A stretch of DNA of 64,000 nt from Flavobacterium tyrosinilyticum (GCF_023656565.1 NZ_JAMOKG010000001.1:750456-814455), one strand, 5' to 3'. Counted from the first letter of the stretch, positions 35,632 to 44,705 are shown. Numbers and translations: made by a program. Notes: generated by a model not told the origin, from the sequence alone.

Positions 35632-36852
35632 CTAATTATTATTTTGAATAGTAATTGGTAAAGTATAAAGGACTCTAACAGGTTTTCCGTGTTCGCTTCC
35701 TGGAATCCATTTTGGAGAAAGTTTTAAAACTCGAGTCGCCTCTTCTGCAAGACCATATCCAGAATCTTTTAAAATTGTAATTTCAGACAGGCTTCCGTCT
35801 TTTTCAACCATAAACTGCATGGAAATTTTGGTGTTCACACTATTTTTTGAAACTTCTGCTGGAACTTTAAAATGCTGTCCAACAAACATGTAGAACTTCT
35901 CTATTCCGCCAGGAAATTGTGGCTGTTTTACATTTGTCTTTTCACTAATTCTATTATCATTGGCGTTTTTTCCGCTAAAACTGGTCTGTGCAACAGCTTG
36001 CGAATTAAAAGCAATTAATAATACAACAGAAACGACAGCTACAGAACTCACTTTTAAAATCATAGCAAGTGGCGATTTCTTCTTAGTCATCATAAGCAAA
36101 CGTTTTTTGGTTATTAAATAATTGATAGTACTTGCCAAAGCAACAGTTTGTTGGTTTGAAGCAAATTCCAGCAATAAGTTCTGATAACTTCTAACTTCAC
36201 CAAATTGTTTATTTACGGCTTCATCGGCCAAAAATTCATGATTGAGTTTAATTGCTTTTCTAAAAAGAGATAGAAACGGATTAAACCAAAATACCGTTTG
36301 CAAGATTGAGACAAAAAGAATATCCAATGTATGTCTTTGCTCTAAATGCGCTTTTTCATGTATTAGTAATTCTGATGGAATTTTTCCCTTCTCAAATTCT
36401 GTTTTATTTACAAAAATGGCATTCCAAAAAGAATGAGGCAAAACAGCTTCATCAGTCAAAATTACTTTTACACCATCGACAGAGCGGGTTTCTTTTCGGT
36501 TTATTTTTTTGAAAAACGAAAGCACATTTAAAATTAAACGAAACCCCATCACTATTGCAACGATTACATAAACACGTTTCAAAATGGCGAATACGTATTC
36601 TAATAGGTAATTTTCATTTATAGGCGCACGACTAGTTCTAATCTCTATTCCTTCCAATTGAATTGCGTTTAATCCGCTCTCAAATAAAGGTTTGAATGTA
36701 AATAGTTGCAACGGAATAATAAAACTAAAAATCAAACTTCCGAGAAGATAGGCACGATTGAACCGAAACATTCTTTCGTTTTCTAACAACAACTTATATA
36801 CTGCATAAAAAACAGCAAGCAGTAAACCCGATTTTAAAAGATATGTTATCAT
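35632..36852 (-). CDS. BlaR1-like M56 metallopeptidase fused to a TonB C-terminal domain
   Basis: The 406-residue protein has membrane segments near 5-22, 36-52 and 85-113, a zinc peptidase motif HEKAH (H165, E166, H169), a further membrane helix about 265-287, and a periplasmic TonB-C domain (about 315-406). In BlaR1 the outer domain senses beta-lactam; here the sensor is replaced by TonB-C, a common Bacteroidota fusion with unknown signal. It overlaps the blaI-like gene by 4 nt, so protease and repressor are made together. Confidence 0.88.
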   Translation of the reverse strand: MITYLLKSGLLLAVFYAVYKLLLENERMFRFNRAYLLGSLIFSFIIPLQLFTFKPLFESGLNAIQLEGIEIRTSRAPINENYLLEYVFAILKRVYVIVAIVMGFRLILNVLSFFKKINRKETRSVDGVKVILTDEAVLPHSFWNAIFVNKTEFEKGKIPSELLIHEKAHLEQRHTLDILFVSILQTVFWFNPFLSLFRKAIKLNHEFLADEAVNKQFGEVRSYQNLLLEFASNQQTVALASTINYLITKKRLLMMTKKKSPLAMILKVSSVAVVSVVLLIAFNSQAVAQTSFSGKNANDNRISEKTNVKQPQFPGGIEKFYMFVGQHFKVPAEVSKNSVNTKISMQFMVEKDGSLSEITILKDSGYGLAEEATRVLKLSPKWIPGSEHGKPVRVLYTLPITIQNNN

Positions 36853-37223
36853 TTTTTCTTTTTTTGAATTTCTGAATCGATTATTTTTTTAAGATCTTCC
36901 AGTTCTGAAGCCGACAAATTTGTTTCGGTCGTAAAAAACGAAGCAAACTGCGAAGCCGAATTATTAAAGAAATTGCTAATTAGTCCTTTTACGTGTTTTG
37001 CAAAATAGTCTGTCTTTTTTACCAACGGATAATATTCTCGAGAATTTCCAAATTCGTTATACGCCACAAATTTCTTATCAATCATTCGTTTTAAAAGCGT
37101 CGCCACGGTTGTTGTTGCCGGTTTTGGTTCCGGATACGCTTCGAGCAAATCTTTCATAAAAGCTTTTTCAAGCTTCCATAAATGTTCCATTAATTGTTCT
37201 TCTGCGTTTGATAATTGTATCAT
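36849..37223 (-). CDS. BlaI/MecI/CopY family repressor
   Basis: The 124-residue protein is a winged-helix repressor: LSNAEEQLMEHLWKLEKAFMKDLLEAYP, then TTVATLLKRMIDKKFVAYNEFG. BlaI proteins dimerise on DNA and are cleaved by the partner M56 protease. The stop overlaps the M56 start by 4 nt and its start overlaps the stop of the DUF6624 gene by 4 nt, so all three are translationally coupled. Confidence 0.9.
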   Translation of the reverse strand: MIQLSNAEEQLMEHLWKLEKAFMKDLLEAYPEPKPATTTVATLLKRMIDKKFVAYNEFGNSREYYPLVKKTDYFAKHVKGLISNFFNNSASQFASFFTTETNLSASELEDLKKIIDSEIQKKKK

Positions 37224-38182
37224 GGTTTTGTATTTTCAAGTTTTTCTGTTTCAGCCAATTCCTTTTTATATTCTTCCAAATTCCATTCAATATTCAATTT
37301 TGTTGCATAGTCGGCCATAGTTCCAAGTCCGACTTCTGCGCGCCTTTTATCGACATTATCTGGATCTATCATTGGCGCAATACAAATTTTACCAGTCTTT
37401 TTATTCTTTGAACTCTGACTGCCATAAATTTGTTTTTTTCCTTCTCTCAAAGCAACTCTATCTTCCAAATACGCCAGATTTCCCGGATTGGCATTTCCAT
37501 TTTTAACCGCCTCTCTCATCATCGGCAGATATTTTTGTTGGTATTTTAAATCGGCATGCTGAATTACCAGAAACAAAGTCTGATTTCCCTGAGAACCTAC
37601 AACATTTTTCCCTAGCCATCCTCTTTCGTCCAGTATTTTCATCACCTTAATGAGGTTAATACTGTCTTTTCTTTCCATGATTTTACCAATGCTGTCAATT
37701 TTCTTTTTGTCAGGTTTTGAGACTCTATAAACATTCATAAATTCTCCGCGAATTTCCTGATCTTCGGTATAAATTTCTGCAAGCTCTTTTTCCAGCACTT
37801 TATCATAATTTGCTCCAATTATATCTAATTTCTTCTGCAGTTTATCAATTGTTTTATTCCATTGTTTTTCTGAGTGCAAAGGCTTTAAATCGTTATCAAT
37901 TTTAAGATGGGCAATATTCTCGTATCCGTTATCGATAGAAAGATTTAACCATTTAAATGCTTTTTTGTTCTTTTTTGCCATAGAAGCAGAACAGCCTGCG
38001 TTGTATAAGTCTCGATCGTCTTTCTGCTCTATTTTAAACGCTTTTTCATAATACGAAACAGACAATTCATAGTTTTTTGCCGTATAGCAAGAATCTGCTT
38101 TTCGAACCCATTCTTTATACGTTTGAGCTTGCAGAAAAATACAGTTCATCACTAATAAAGAGAGTGTAATTATTTTTTTCAT
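37220..38182 (-). CDS. Secreted TPR-like protein with DUF6624-like region
   Basis: The 320-residue protein has a signal peptide (about 1-19), a TPR-like pair (about 20-85; YTAKNYELSVSYYEKAFKIEQ) and a C-terminal region with LDERGWLGKNVVGSQGNQTLFLVIQHAD and REAVKNGNANPGNLAYLEDRV, typical of DUF6624. Function unknown. It is the upstream coupled partner of the BlaI-like repressor, so it may be controlled by the same sensor circuit. Confidence 0.75.
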   Translation of the reverse strand: MKKIITLSLLVMNCIFLQAQTYKEWVRKADSCYTAKNYELSVSYYEKAFKIEQKDDRDLYNAGCSASMAKKNKKAFKWLNLSIDNGYENIAHLKIDNDLKPLHSEKQWNKTIDKLQKKLDIIGANYDKVLEKELAEIYTEDQEIRGEFMNVYRVSKPDKKKIDSIGKIMERKDSINLIKVMKILDERGWLGKNVVGSQGNQTLFLVIQHADLKYQQKYLPMMREAVKNGNANPGNLAYLEDRVALREGKKQIYGSQSSKNKKTGKICIAPMIDPDNVDKRRAEVGLGTMADYATKLNIEWNLEEYKKELAETEKLENTKP

Positions 38183-38201
38183 GGTTTAGAGGTTAGTTGG
38201 T

Positions 38202-38630
38202 TTATTTAATATTTTGTTCCGAAATCAATTCTCCTTTATCGTAATTCTTGATATTTTTTAATTTTCCTTTGTCCGAATAAAACTTCCATTCTCCAAAATA
38301 AAACCAATGCGTTTCTACCGAATTCGTTTCTAATTTTGTTTTCCCTTTCGATTCCAGTTTTCCGTTTTCGTAATAACTTTTCACGATACAGATTCCGTTT
38401 TTATACTTCTCCGTTTTGTAAATTTTCCCATTAATGTACGATTTCCACTTTTTTACCGGAAGATCATTTTTATAATATTCATACGATTTATAATCTGTTC
38501 CGTCTTGTGAATATGTATCAATCCAAACACCTTCCTTTTTCCTGTCAATCTTCTGATTAATCGGCTGGCTTTTACAACCCAAAAGCATTAATCCGAAAAG
38601 AAATAATAATAAGATGTTTTTCAATTTCAT
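38202..38630 (-). CDS. Lipoprotein with MORN/YwqK-like repeats
   Basis: The 142-residue protein has lipobox MLLGC (C19). The mature part repeats the pattern YYENGKLESKGK / FYSDKGKLKNIKNYDKGEL, the antitoxin-YwqK/MORN-like beta repeat common in Bacteroidota. Role unknown. It stands 19 bp upstream of the DUF6624 gene and is probably first gene of the blaI-blaR1 operon. Confidence 0.75.
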   Translation of the reverse strand: MKLKNILLLFLFGLMLLGCKSQPINQKIDRKKEGVWIDTYSQDGTDYKSYEYYKNDLPVKKWKSYINGKIYKTEKYKNGICIVKSYYENGKLESKGKTKLETNSVETHWFYFGEWKFYSDKGKLKNIKNYDKGELISEQNIK

Positions 38631-38943
38631 GATTGCTCTACAATTATAGATTCGTTTCTACAAATGTAGAGTTAATTTTTAAACGACCAAGTTTTTTCTT
38701 ATTTTTTTATTCTAAAAAATCCTTATTCCTATTTTTCTAATGTTGACTCAATTCACACCTAACAGGTTTTAAAAACCTGTTAGGATAAACAAAAAAAATC
38801 CGCTCATTTCTGAACGGATTCTATATCTAAATTCAACTTTGTCAAAGTTTAAAACTTTGACAAAGTATCAAAAAATATTTGCGACTTTGCGACTTTGCGA
38901 GCAAAAAAAACTTAGTGCCTTAGCGCCTTCGCGGCAAAAAAAC
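38631..38943. repeat. Gene-free gap with four repeat or terminator elements
   Basis: It holds, in order: a palindrome at 38758-38784 (cctaacaggtttt), a terminator hairpin at 38798-38820 with its T-run on the minus strand (for the M20 gene), a palindrome at 38836-38866 (ctttgtcaaagttt), repeated at 44834-44864, and a one-sided accgcaaag-type segment at about 38880-38940 ending 4 bp before the M20 stop. Confidence 0.75.
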
Positions 38944-40332
38944 TTATTTACTTAATTCCACAAAATACTTGTAAAACAACGGAATAGTCTCAATACCTTT
39001 CAAGTAATTAAAGATCCCGAAATGCTCATTTGGCGAGTGAATAGCATCGCTGTCCAAACCAAATCCCATTAAGATCGTTTTACTTTTTAATTCTTTTTCA
39101 AACAAAGCCACAATCGGAATACTTCCTCCAGAACGAACCGGAATTGCAGGAACTCCAAACGTTTCTGTATACGCTTTGTTTGCTGCCTGATATCCAATGC
39201 TGTCAATTGGCGTAACATAACCTTGACCACCGTGGTGAGGCGTAACTTTTACCGTAACTCCAGCTGGCGCAATGCTTGTAAAATGTTTGGTAAAAAGTTC
39301 TGTAATTTCTTCCCATTCTTGGTTTGGAACCAAACGCATCGAGATTTTAGCAAAAGCTTTGCTCGCAATAACCGTTTTAGCACCTTCGCCAGTATAACCG
39401 CCCCAGATTCCGTTTACGTCTAATGTCGGACGAATTGAGTTGCGCTCGTTGGTTACATACCCTTTTTCGCCGTAAACATCGGCAATGTTTAAAGCATTTT
39501 TATATTTTTCTAGGCTGAAAGGCGCTTTTGCCATTTCGGCTCTTTCTTCTGCAGATAATTCTTCTACTTTATCGTAGAAACCTGGAATTGTAATATGATT
39601 GTTTTCGTCGTGAAGCGAAGCAATCATTTTTGCCAGAATATTAATTGGATTCGCCACTGCTCCACCGTATAAACCTGAATGCAAATCGCGGTTTGGACCT
39701 GTAACTTCTACCTCAACATAACTCAAACCTCTTAAACCTGTTGTGATAGACGGCTGTTGGTTGGAGATCATTCCTGTATCTGAAATCAAGATAACGTCGT
39801 TTTTCAGTTTTTCCTGATTGCGTTCTACGAACCAAGCCAAACTTGCAGAACCTACTTCTTCCTCTCCTTCGATCATGAATTTTACGTTACAAGGCAACGT
39901 ATTGCTTTGCACCATTAACTCAAGTGCTTTTACGTGCATGTACATCTGACCTTTGTCGTCACATGCTCCGCGCGCGAAGATAGCTCCTTCTGGGTGAATA
40001 TCTGTAGTTTTAATAACCGGTTCAAAAGGTGGTGAAGTCCATAATTCTAATGGATCTGGCGGTTGTACGTCGTAGTGTCCGTAAACTAAAACCGTTGGAA
40101 GATTTGGATCTATAATTTTCTCTCCGTAGATAATTGGGTAACCTGGAGTGTCGCAAGTTTCGACATAATCGCACCCTGCTTTTGATAAACTTTCTTTTAC
40201 AGCCTCTGCTGTGTCAATAACATCTTGAGAATATGCAGTGTCGGCAGAAACCGACGGAATCTTTAATAATTCGATCAATTCGTTGATAAACCGATCTTTA
40301 TGTTGTTGAACGTAGGACTTAATATTTTCCAT
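38944..40332 (-). CDS. M20 family dipeptidase
   Basis: The 462-residue cytoplasmic zinc peptidase shows the family ligands: GHYDVQPPDP (about 85-94), GACDDKGQ, EGEEEVGS with the catalytic glutamate, ISDTGM and the final DSDAIHSPNEHF. It lacks a signal peptide. Likely cleaves dipeptides or acylated amino acids. Terminated by the hairpin at 38798-38820. Confidence 0.9.
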   Translation of the reverse strand: MENIKSYVQQHKDRFINELIELLKIPSVSADTAYSQDVIDTAEAVKESLSKAGCDYVETCDTPGYPIIYGEKIIDPNLPTVLVYGHYDVQPPDPLELWTSPPFEPVIKTTDIHPEGAIFARGACDDKGQMYMHVKALELMVQSNTLPCNVKFMIEGEEEVGSASLAWFVERNQEKLKNDVILISDTGMISNQQPSITTGLRGLSYVEVEVTGPNRDLHSGLYGGAVANPINILAKMIASLHDENNHITIPGFYDKVEELSAEERAEMAKAPFSLEKYKNALNIADVYGEKGYVTNERNSIRPTLDVNGIWGGYTGEGAKTVIASKAFAKISMRLVPNQEWEEITELFTKHFTSIAPAGVTVKVTPHHGGQGYVTPIDSIGYQAANKAYTETFGVPAIPVRSGGSIPIVALFEKELKSKTILMGFGLDSDAIHSPNEHFGIFNYLKGIETIPLFYKYFVELSK

Positions 40333-40399
40333 TTAAATTATTTTTATAGAAAACCAAAAGTACAAAAAAGAGAATTAAAAAAAATTTTCAAAAAATGCT

Positions 40400-40428
40400 T
40401 TGATAATTCAAAAGTATGCCTATCTTTG
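40400..40428 (+). promoter_or_regulatory. Promoter of tRNA-Leu
   Basis: TTG (40400-40402), 18 bp, TATCTTTG (40421-40428): full match to the Bacteroidota promoter, 14 bp before the tRNA. Confidence 0.75.
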
Positions 40429-40442
40429 CACCCACAATTACC

Positions 40443-40524
40443 GCGGATATGGCGAAATTGGTAGACGTGCCAGACTTAGGATCTGGTGCCGCAAGGCGTG
40501 TAGGTTCGAGTCCTATTATCCGCA
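40443..40524 (+). tRNA. tRNA-Leu (anticodon TAG)
   Basis: An 82-nt class II tRNA with acceptor GCGGATA pairing TATCCGC, D arm AAATTGGTAGACG, anticodon loop CTTAGGA, a short variable arm, and T loop GGTTCGAGTCC. The 3' CCA is not encoded. A terminator follows at once. Confidence 0.95.
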
Positions 40525-40525
40525 C

Positions 40526-40568
40526 AAAAAAAAGCTTCTGAAGATTTTTCAGAAGCTTTTTTTTTGGC
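40526..40568 (+). terminator. Terminator of tRNA-Leu
   Basis: The stem agcttctgaa/ttcagaagct with A-run before and long T-run after lies 2 bp behind the tRNA. Confidence 0.85.
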
Positions 40569-40709
40569 GCATTTTCTTAATACCTATTTTATTTAAAATC
40601 CATTTTTAAGAATTCTTTTATATATTTGATAAATTAGATGTAATTTACATTTCTGCTTTTTTATAGACATATACATTTTATTTTTTTTAATTAAACACGA
40701 GAAGAATTA

Positions 40710-41201
40710 ATGAAAGTAATTCAAGTTATCATAAATAGAATTCCGTATTGGTTAACTTTTGAAGCAATTAACGTTGAAACTGAAAAAGGAATTGAAGAAG
40801 TCCCTAATAAAATTATTTGTTATTACAGTTCTACACAACCAAATCAGATAAATTATGGCACTACATTAAAAGATGAAAACAATATTTCGCTTACATTTGA
40901 AACAATACAAATCGCAAGAGAAACGACCATCGATTATCTCGAAAGAATAGTGTATCCTCCAACATTTATTCACCCTCTTGAATACAAAAAGGAAGATTTA
41001 CCTGAAATTATGCACAAACCGCTAACGTTTGATATTGGCTCAGTAAATTCAGATATAATTAAAGAATCTTTGAGTGGTATAATGACACAATGTTCTCTAG
41101 CCGCAAATTATCCTCATCTTCCTGGAACGGCAACAATTCAAACTACAACTGGGCAAATTAGAAGTTTTAATTTTTTTGAAATTAAAAGAGTAAGGAATTA
41201 A
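40710..41201 (+). CDS. Uncharacterised 163-residue protein beside tRNA-Leu
   Basis: I do not recognise this protein. It starts MKVIQVIINRIPYWLTFE, has no signal peptide or membrane segment and ends with a predicted beta-rich TIQTTTGQIRSFNFFEIKRV. The nuclease-like gene begins 11 bp downstream, so the two look like one unit. The pair lies directly behind tRNA-Leu, in DNA that is more A/T-rich than the flanks, which would fit horizontal gain. Confidence 0.65.
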   Translation: MKVIQVIINRIPYWLTFEAINVETEKGIEEVPNKIICYYSSTQPNQINYGTTLKDENNISLTFETIQIARETTIDYLERIVYPPTFIHPLEYKKEDLPEIMHKPLTFDIGSVNSDIIKESLSGIMTQCSLAANYPHLPGTATIQTTTGQIRSFNFFEIKRVRN

Positions 41202-41212
41202 ACTTCGTCGAA

Positions 41213-41947
41213 ATGAAAGATTGGGAAAAATATGAAGAACAAATATTTGAAAAACTAAGTGATGAATTCCCTGATTCTAATATTTTAAAAAATCAAAAAA
41301 TAACTGGAAAATATTCAAATAGAAGCAGACAAATAGACATTCTTGTAAAATCAGAATCGATAGGCCGAAACCTTTTAATTGCAGTAGACTGTAAAATGTT
41401 TAATAAAAAAATCGACATTAAAACTGTCGAATCATTTATAGGTTTTACAGAAGATATCGGTGCTCATGTAGGGATCTTAATAACAAATAAAGGCTATTCT
41501 AAAAGTGCATTAAACAGAGTCAAAAATTACCATAGAGATATTCAATTAGATATAATTGAATTTGAATACATTGATGATTATCATTTTTCTTGGGATGATT
41601 GTTATTTATGCAAAGATGAATATGACATTCCAAGAGGTAGAATAATCTGGAACGAACCTTTTGGCTTTATAGATGACGGAGCTCTTACAATAATCGATAA
41701 TGGCAAATGCTCTTATTGTGGAGAAATACATGCTAAATGTCAAGGCTGTGGAATGACTTTAGAATTTGATTCCAATTCTACAGATGAAATCCACGAATGC
41801 TATTGCGAAAATATATTTTCCATAAAATCAGAATATATTGGAAGAGGAATGTACGAAAACCAAATCATAATTCGAAAAAAGATTAATAATGAAGACGATG
41901 ATAATTTTGAAGTTAATGATCCAAATCAAATAAAATTATTTGAATGA
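41213..41947 (+). CDS. Restriction-endonuclease-like protein with zinc-ribbon
   Basis: The 244-residue protein has a PD-(D/E)XK pattern in its first part: RQIDILVKSE with D42, then AVDCKMF with D59 and K61. A cysteine-rich part follows (about 160-205; CSYCGEIHAKCQGCG, then HECYC), which can bind zinc. Mrr-like nucleases show a related core. Likely a DNA-cutting or nucleic-acid-sensing protein; its partner is the 163-residue protein upstream. Confidence 0.75.
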   Translation: MKDWEKYEEQIFEKLSDEFPDSNILKNQKITGKYSNRSRQIDILVKSESIGRNLLIAVDCKMFNKKIDIKTVESFIGFTEDIGAHVGILITNKGYSKSALNRVKNYHRDIQLDIIEFEYIDDYHFSWDDCYLCKDEYDIPRGRIIWNEPFGFIDDGALTIIDNGKCSYCGEIHAKCQGCGMTLEFDSNSTDEIHECYCENIFSIKSEYIGRGMYENQIIIRKKINNEDDDNFEVNDPNQIKLFE

Positions 41948-42158
41948 AATCTTAGAAACCGCCCACTTTAATCTATTTGCGTGAAAAATGAGTAAAAATC
42001 TCAATTGCCCGTTACCTAGGCAAAAAAAGATTTTCAGCATAACCAACAGGTTGTACACTATGAAAAAAATTGCGGAAATCACTCCGGAATTTTTTGTCGG
42101 TTTTGCTTTTGATTTCTCCTTTCGTCGAAATGAAGATATCTTAAAACGTTATTTTCTC

Positions 42159-42398
42159 TTATTCAACTTCCAGATACGGATGCAAAATTTCGGCTAATTC
42201 ATTCAGCCAATAAAAACCTTTTTCTAGGTTTTCTCTTTGAGCATAGACATATCCTCTTTCATCATCTCTCATAACAACTAAAGCAATTGCATAATTTAAT
42301 TGCCGTATTGCTTTTGCCAAATCTTTGGCATCAATAACATTATTAAAAAAATCTAAGAGTTTCTTTTCTGTTTCTTCCGAAAGATCATTTGTAGCCAT
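42159..42398 (-). CDS. Conserved helical small protein, unknown
   Basis: ATG at 42398 gives 79 residues (MATNDLSEETEKKLLDFFNN) that end WLNELAEILHPYLEVE. It is soluble and helical; I do not recognise a domain. It is divergent from an XRE gene; a minus-strand TATATTTG box (42427-42420) stands 22 bp before its start. Confidence 0.7.
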   Translation of the reverse strand: MATNDLSEETEKKLLDFFNNVIDAKDLAKAIRQLNYAIALVVMRDDERGYVYAQRENLEKGFYWLNELAEILHPYLEVE

Positions 42399-42438
42399 TG
42401 TCTTATTTTTTATTTGGAGCAAATATAATAATTTGTAG

Positions 42439-42448
42439 GCATGTATGC
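42439..42448. promoter_or_regulatory. Possible operator between XRE and small-protein genes
   Basis: gcatgtatgc has GCAT/ATGC half-sites with a 2-bp centre and lies in the shared 86-bp gap. It could be the binding site of the XRE protein; a short palindrome like this also arises by chance. Confidence 0.3.
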
Positions 42449-42484
42449 TATCGAAAGCGAAATAAATCTTTCCACTTTTGAAAT

Positions 42485-42715
42485 ATGAACATTTCAGAAG
42501 AAAATTATATTATAAATCTTGGCATTCACATTAGACAATTACGTGAAAAGAAAGACTTATCACAGCAAGATTTAGCTGATGATTCTGGTGTTACTAAGTC
42601 TCAGATAGCAAGAATAGAAACTGCTAAAATCAATACTTCAATAAAAACCCTCGTGAAAATTGCAAAAGGTTTAGATATTGAACCTAAAGAATTGCTTGAT
42701 TTTCCTTTGAAATAA
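42485..42715 (+). CDS. XRE-family transcriptional regulator
   Basis: The 76-residue protein is almost only a helix-turn-helix: IRQLREKKDLSQQDLADDSGVTKSQIARIETAKINTSIKTLVKIAKGL (about 17-64). Such single-domain regulators often control their own and a neighbouring divergent gene. Confidence 0.9.
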   Translation: MNISEENYIINLGIHIRQLREKKDLSQQDLADDSGVTKSQIARIETAKINTSIKTLVKIAKGLDIEPKELLDFPLK

Positions 42716-42741
42716 AACCTTAAAATTTTCCTTAATCTCCA

Positions 42742-43215
42742 ATGATTAAAACCAAAAAATTTCAACTTACTAAAAAAGAATACTTCTCGTTCATTATTAG
42801 GATTTTATTAAAAAAGCGATGGTGGCTTTACGCGCTTATGTGGCTATTCTCTTTTGGCATTCTTTTTAATGACAAAAAAGATTATCTCATCAATTCTATT
42901 ATGATTGTTGGATTCCTCTATCCTATTTTAACAATCTTAACATATTGGAGATTTGCAAATTCAAAAGAAAACAAGATTTTTTTTAAAGAAAGACAATATG
43001 AAATTTTCTCGGATAGAATTATTTCTTACATGGGAGAAATCTCTGAAGGAACAATTGACAACCAGAATTTTATAAAAGTTTTCGAATTAAAAGATCTTTA
43101 CCTTTTATATATTTCAAAAGGTCAATGTTTTTACTTTCCTAAAAGAATTTTTGAAACTCAAGAAGATGAAAATTGGTTTAGAAATGAAGTATTTTTAAAG
43201 ATTAACAATAAATAA
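42742..43215 (+). CDS. YcxB-like membrane protein
   Basis: The 157-residue protein has two membrane segments (about 28-45 and 52-72) followed by a soluble part FFKERQYEIFSDRIISYMGEISEGTIDNQNFIKVFELKDLYLLYISKGQCFYFPKRIF, typical of the YcxB-like family. Function unknown. It is 26 bp after the XRE gene. Confidence 0.75.
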   Translation: MIKTKKFQLTKKEYFSFIIRILLKKRWWLYALMWLFSFGILFNDKKDYLINSIMIVGFLYPILTILTYWRFANSKENKIFFKERQYEIFSDRIISYMGEISEGTIDNQNFIKVFELKDLYLLYISKGQCFYFPKRIFETQEDENWFRNEVFLKINNK

Positions 43216-43243
43216 ATTAGGCTAAAACCTTTTCCTTTTTAAT

Positions 43244-43270
43244 CATAAAAAAACCTCCAGCTGAAGCAGG
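43244..43270 (-). terminator. Hairpin with minus-strand T-run
   Basis: cctccagc/gcaggagg pairs with one bulge; the run of seven A before it becomes a T-run on the minus strand. No minus-strand gene lies just upstream of it, so its role is unclear. Confidence 0.4.
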
Positions 43271-43314
43271 AGGCAATTCATTTCTTTATTAGATTTGTTT
43301 ATCAATAATTGCAC

Positions 43315-43737
43315 ATGAAAGTATCAAAACCCAAAATAATCCAATTATCTCTTTTGGCTTTATCGAGCATAATTATTCTAACTAGTTTTATAAATTTCAA
43401 AGGCTTTCATGCAAAATTCTACAACAAAACTGGAGAAGATATTGATTCTTTAGTAATTGCAGGAACTTTCATTGGATCATTAAAAAAAGGCGAATCGACA
43501 GAATATATTAGTTTTAAAGAATTTGAATTTGATGATAATTTCCCATACGAAAATATTAGCGGCTTAATTAGAAATAAAAAAATAGTTCAAGATTATTGGA
43601 GCGATTGAGGCCAGGGAAGGGAAACAAAATCTAATGGAACTTATTCTTTTGACTTAAAAAAAGATGCAAGACTTATAGATACGACTTGTTTTTATCTTAC
43701 TGGACATAACGAAAAAATATTCTGGGAGGATTTTTAA
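43315..43737 (+). pseudogene. Small secreted-type protein interrupted by an in-frame TGA
   Basis: ATG 43315 gives an N-terminal hydrophobic segment (about 8-25) and a beta-rich part to the TGA at 43606-43608. The same frame then continues for 42 codons, GQGRETKSNGTYSFDLKKDARLI through IFWEDF, to TAA 43735. The downstream part has normal codon use and completes a small Bacteroidota protein pattern, so the TGA most probably replaced a cysteine codon (TGT/TGC). A recoded TGA is unlikely in this group. Confidence 0.65.
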
Positions 43738-43889
43738 AAAACACATTGACAAACCTAAAAGCAAAATATTTCAGAAATTTCTTTAATTATTTTACACTTT
43801 AATATTTAAATATTCTTATTTTTAAAACACCAAAAACTTAATTCTCAAAATTTCGCTTGTTTTTAAATCTCAAAAAACAATTAGAACAC

Positions 43890-44681
43890 ATGAGAAAATA
43901 CAGATTACTAGTCATTCTATTAGCAATTATTGCTGTTTTTTACTTTGCGAGAACGATTCGAAGCTTTACCGTTCAGCACGAAACCACAACTCTTAAATCG
44001 GAGCATTTTATTGTTTCCTATAACGGAATTTATAAAAGCGAGGCAGAAAAAGTCAGCAAACATCTCGAGGAAAATTATTCTAGAATAAGAGAAAATCTAA
44101 AAGACGTAGAACACGACCCGATAAAGGTTTTTGTTTACGGTTCGCAATTCAAGTTTAATGACGCTACGGGTTTAAAAGAAAACACAAAAGGCACAAGTCG
44201 CGGCCCAAACGAATTTCATTTTGTGTGGACGAATTGGTTTAATTCCATCTTTCCAGACGATCCGCTCAAAACGGCTTTGCACGAGTTTACACATTGCGTT
44301 CAGCTGAACCTATTAATACACAAAGCAAAAGATACCATAATCACCCAAGACCGACTGACTTTTGAAAGAGAATTTGATAAAAGATTCAAAGCCGAATATC
44401 CACGCTGGCTTTGGGAATCGATTAGTATGTTTGAAGCAGAAGAAGTAAATATGTTAAGCGTGAAATACGCCAAAAGCAAAAACCTGACTTTAGAAGATCT
44501 TAATCACAGCAATCAGATTTATAATATTGGCTACACGATAATCGAATATATGACCCAAAAATGGGGAAAAGACATTCTGCCCAAACTGATTGCTTCTTTC
44601 GGCAACATCGAAAAAACATTGAACGTAACGCAAGAGGAATTTGAAAAAGGCTGGATGGCTTTTTTGGAGGAGAAGTATTGA
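43890..44681 (+). CDS. Membrane-anchored zinc metallopeptidase-like protein
   Basis: ATG 43890 gives 263 residues. A single N-terminal membrane helix (about 5-22) is followed by an outer part with the zinc motif HEFTH in ALHEFTHCVQLNLL and the downstream WLWESISMFEAEE, as in peptidase-MA-like gluzincins with a third glutamate ligand. Such proteins act at the inner-membrane outer face. Substrate unknown. Confidence 0.75.
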   Translation: MRKYRLLVILLAIIAVFYFARTIRSFTVQHETTTLKSEHFIVSYNGIYKSEAEKVSKHLEENYSRIRENLKDVEHDPIKVFVYGSQFKFNDATGLKENTKGTSRGPNEFHFVWTNWFNSIFPDDPLKTALHEFTHCVQLNLLIHKAKDTIITQDRLTFEREFDKRFKAEYPRWLWESISMFEAEEVNMLSVKYAKSKNLTLEDLNHSNQIYNIGYTIIEYMTQKWGKDILPKLIASFGNIEKTLNVTQEEFEKGWMAFLEEKY

Positions 44682-44705
44682 TTCTGCTGTAAAAATCCAT
44701 CTAGT

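Noticed and set aside
41988..42197. Frame of 69 codons between the nuclease-like gene and the small minus-strand gene
   Set aside because: Weak start, no domain, part overlaps the opposite gene, and it contains tttcgtcgaaatg repeat text.
40443..43740. Integrated element with attachment sites behind tRNA-Leu
   Set aside because: I found no integrase and no second copy of the tRNA 3' end within the patch.
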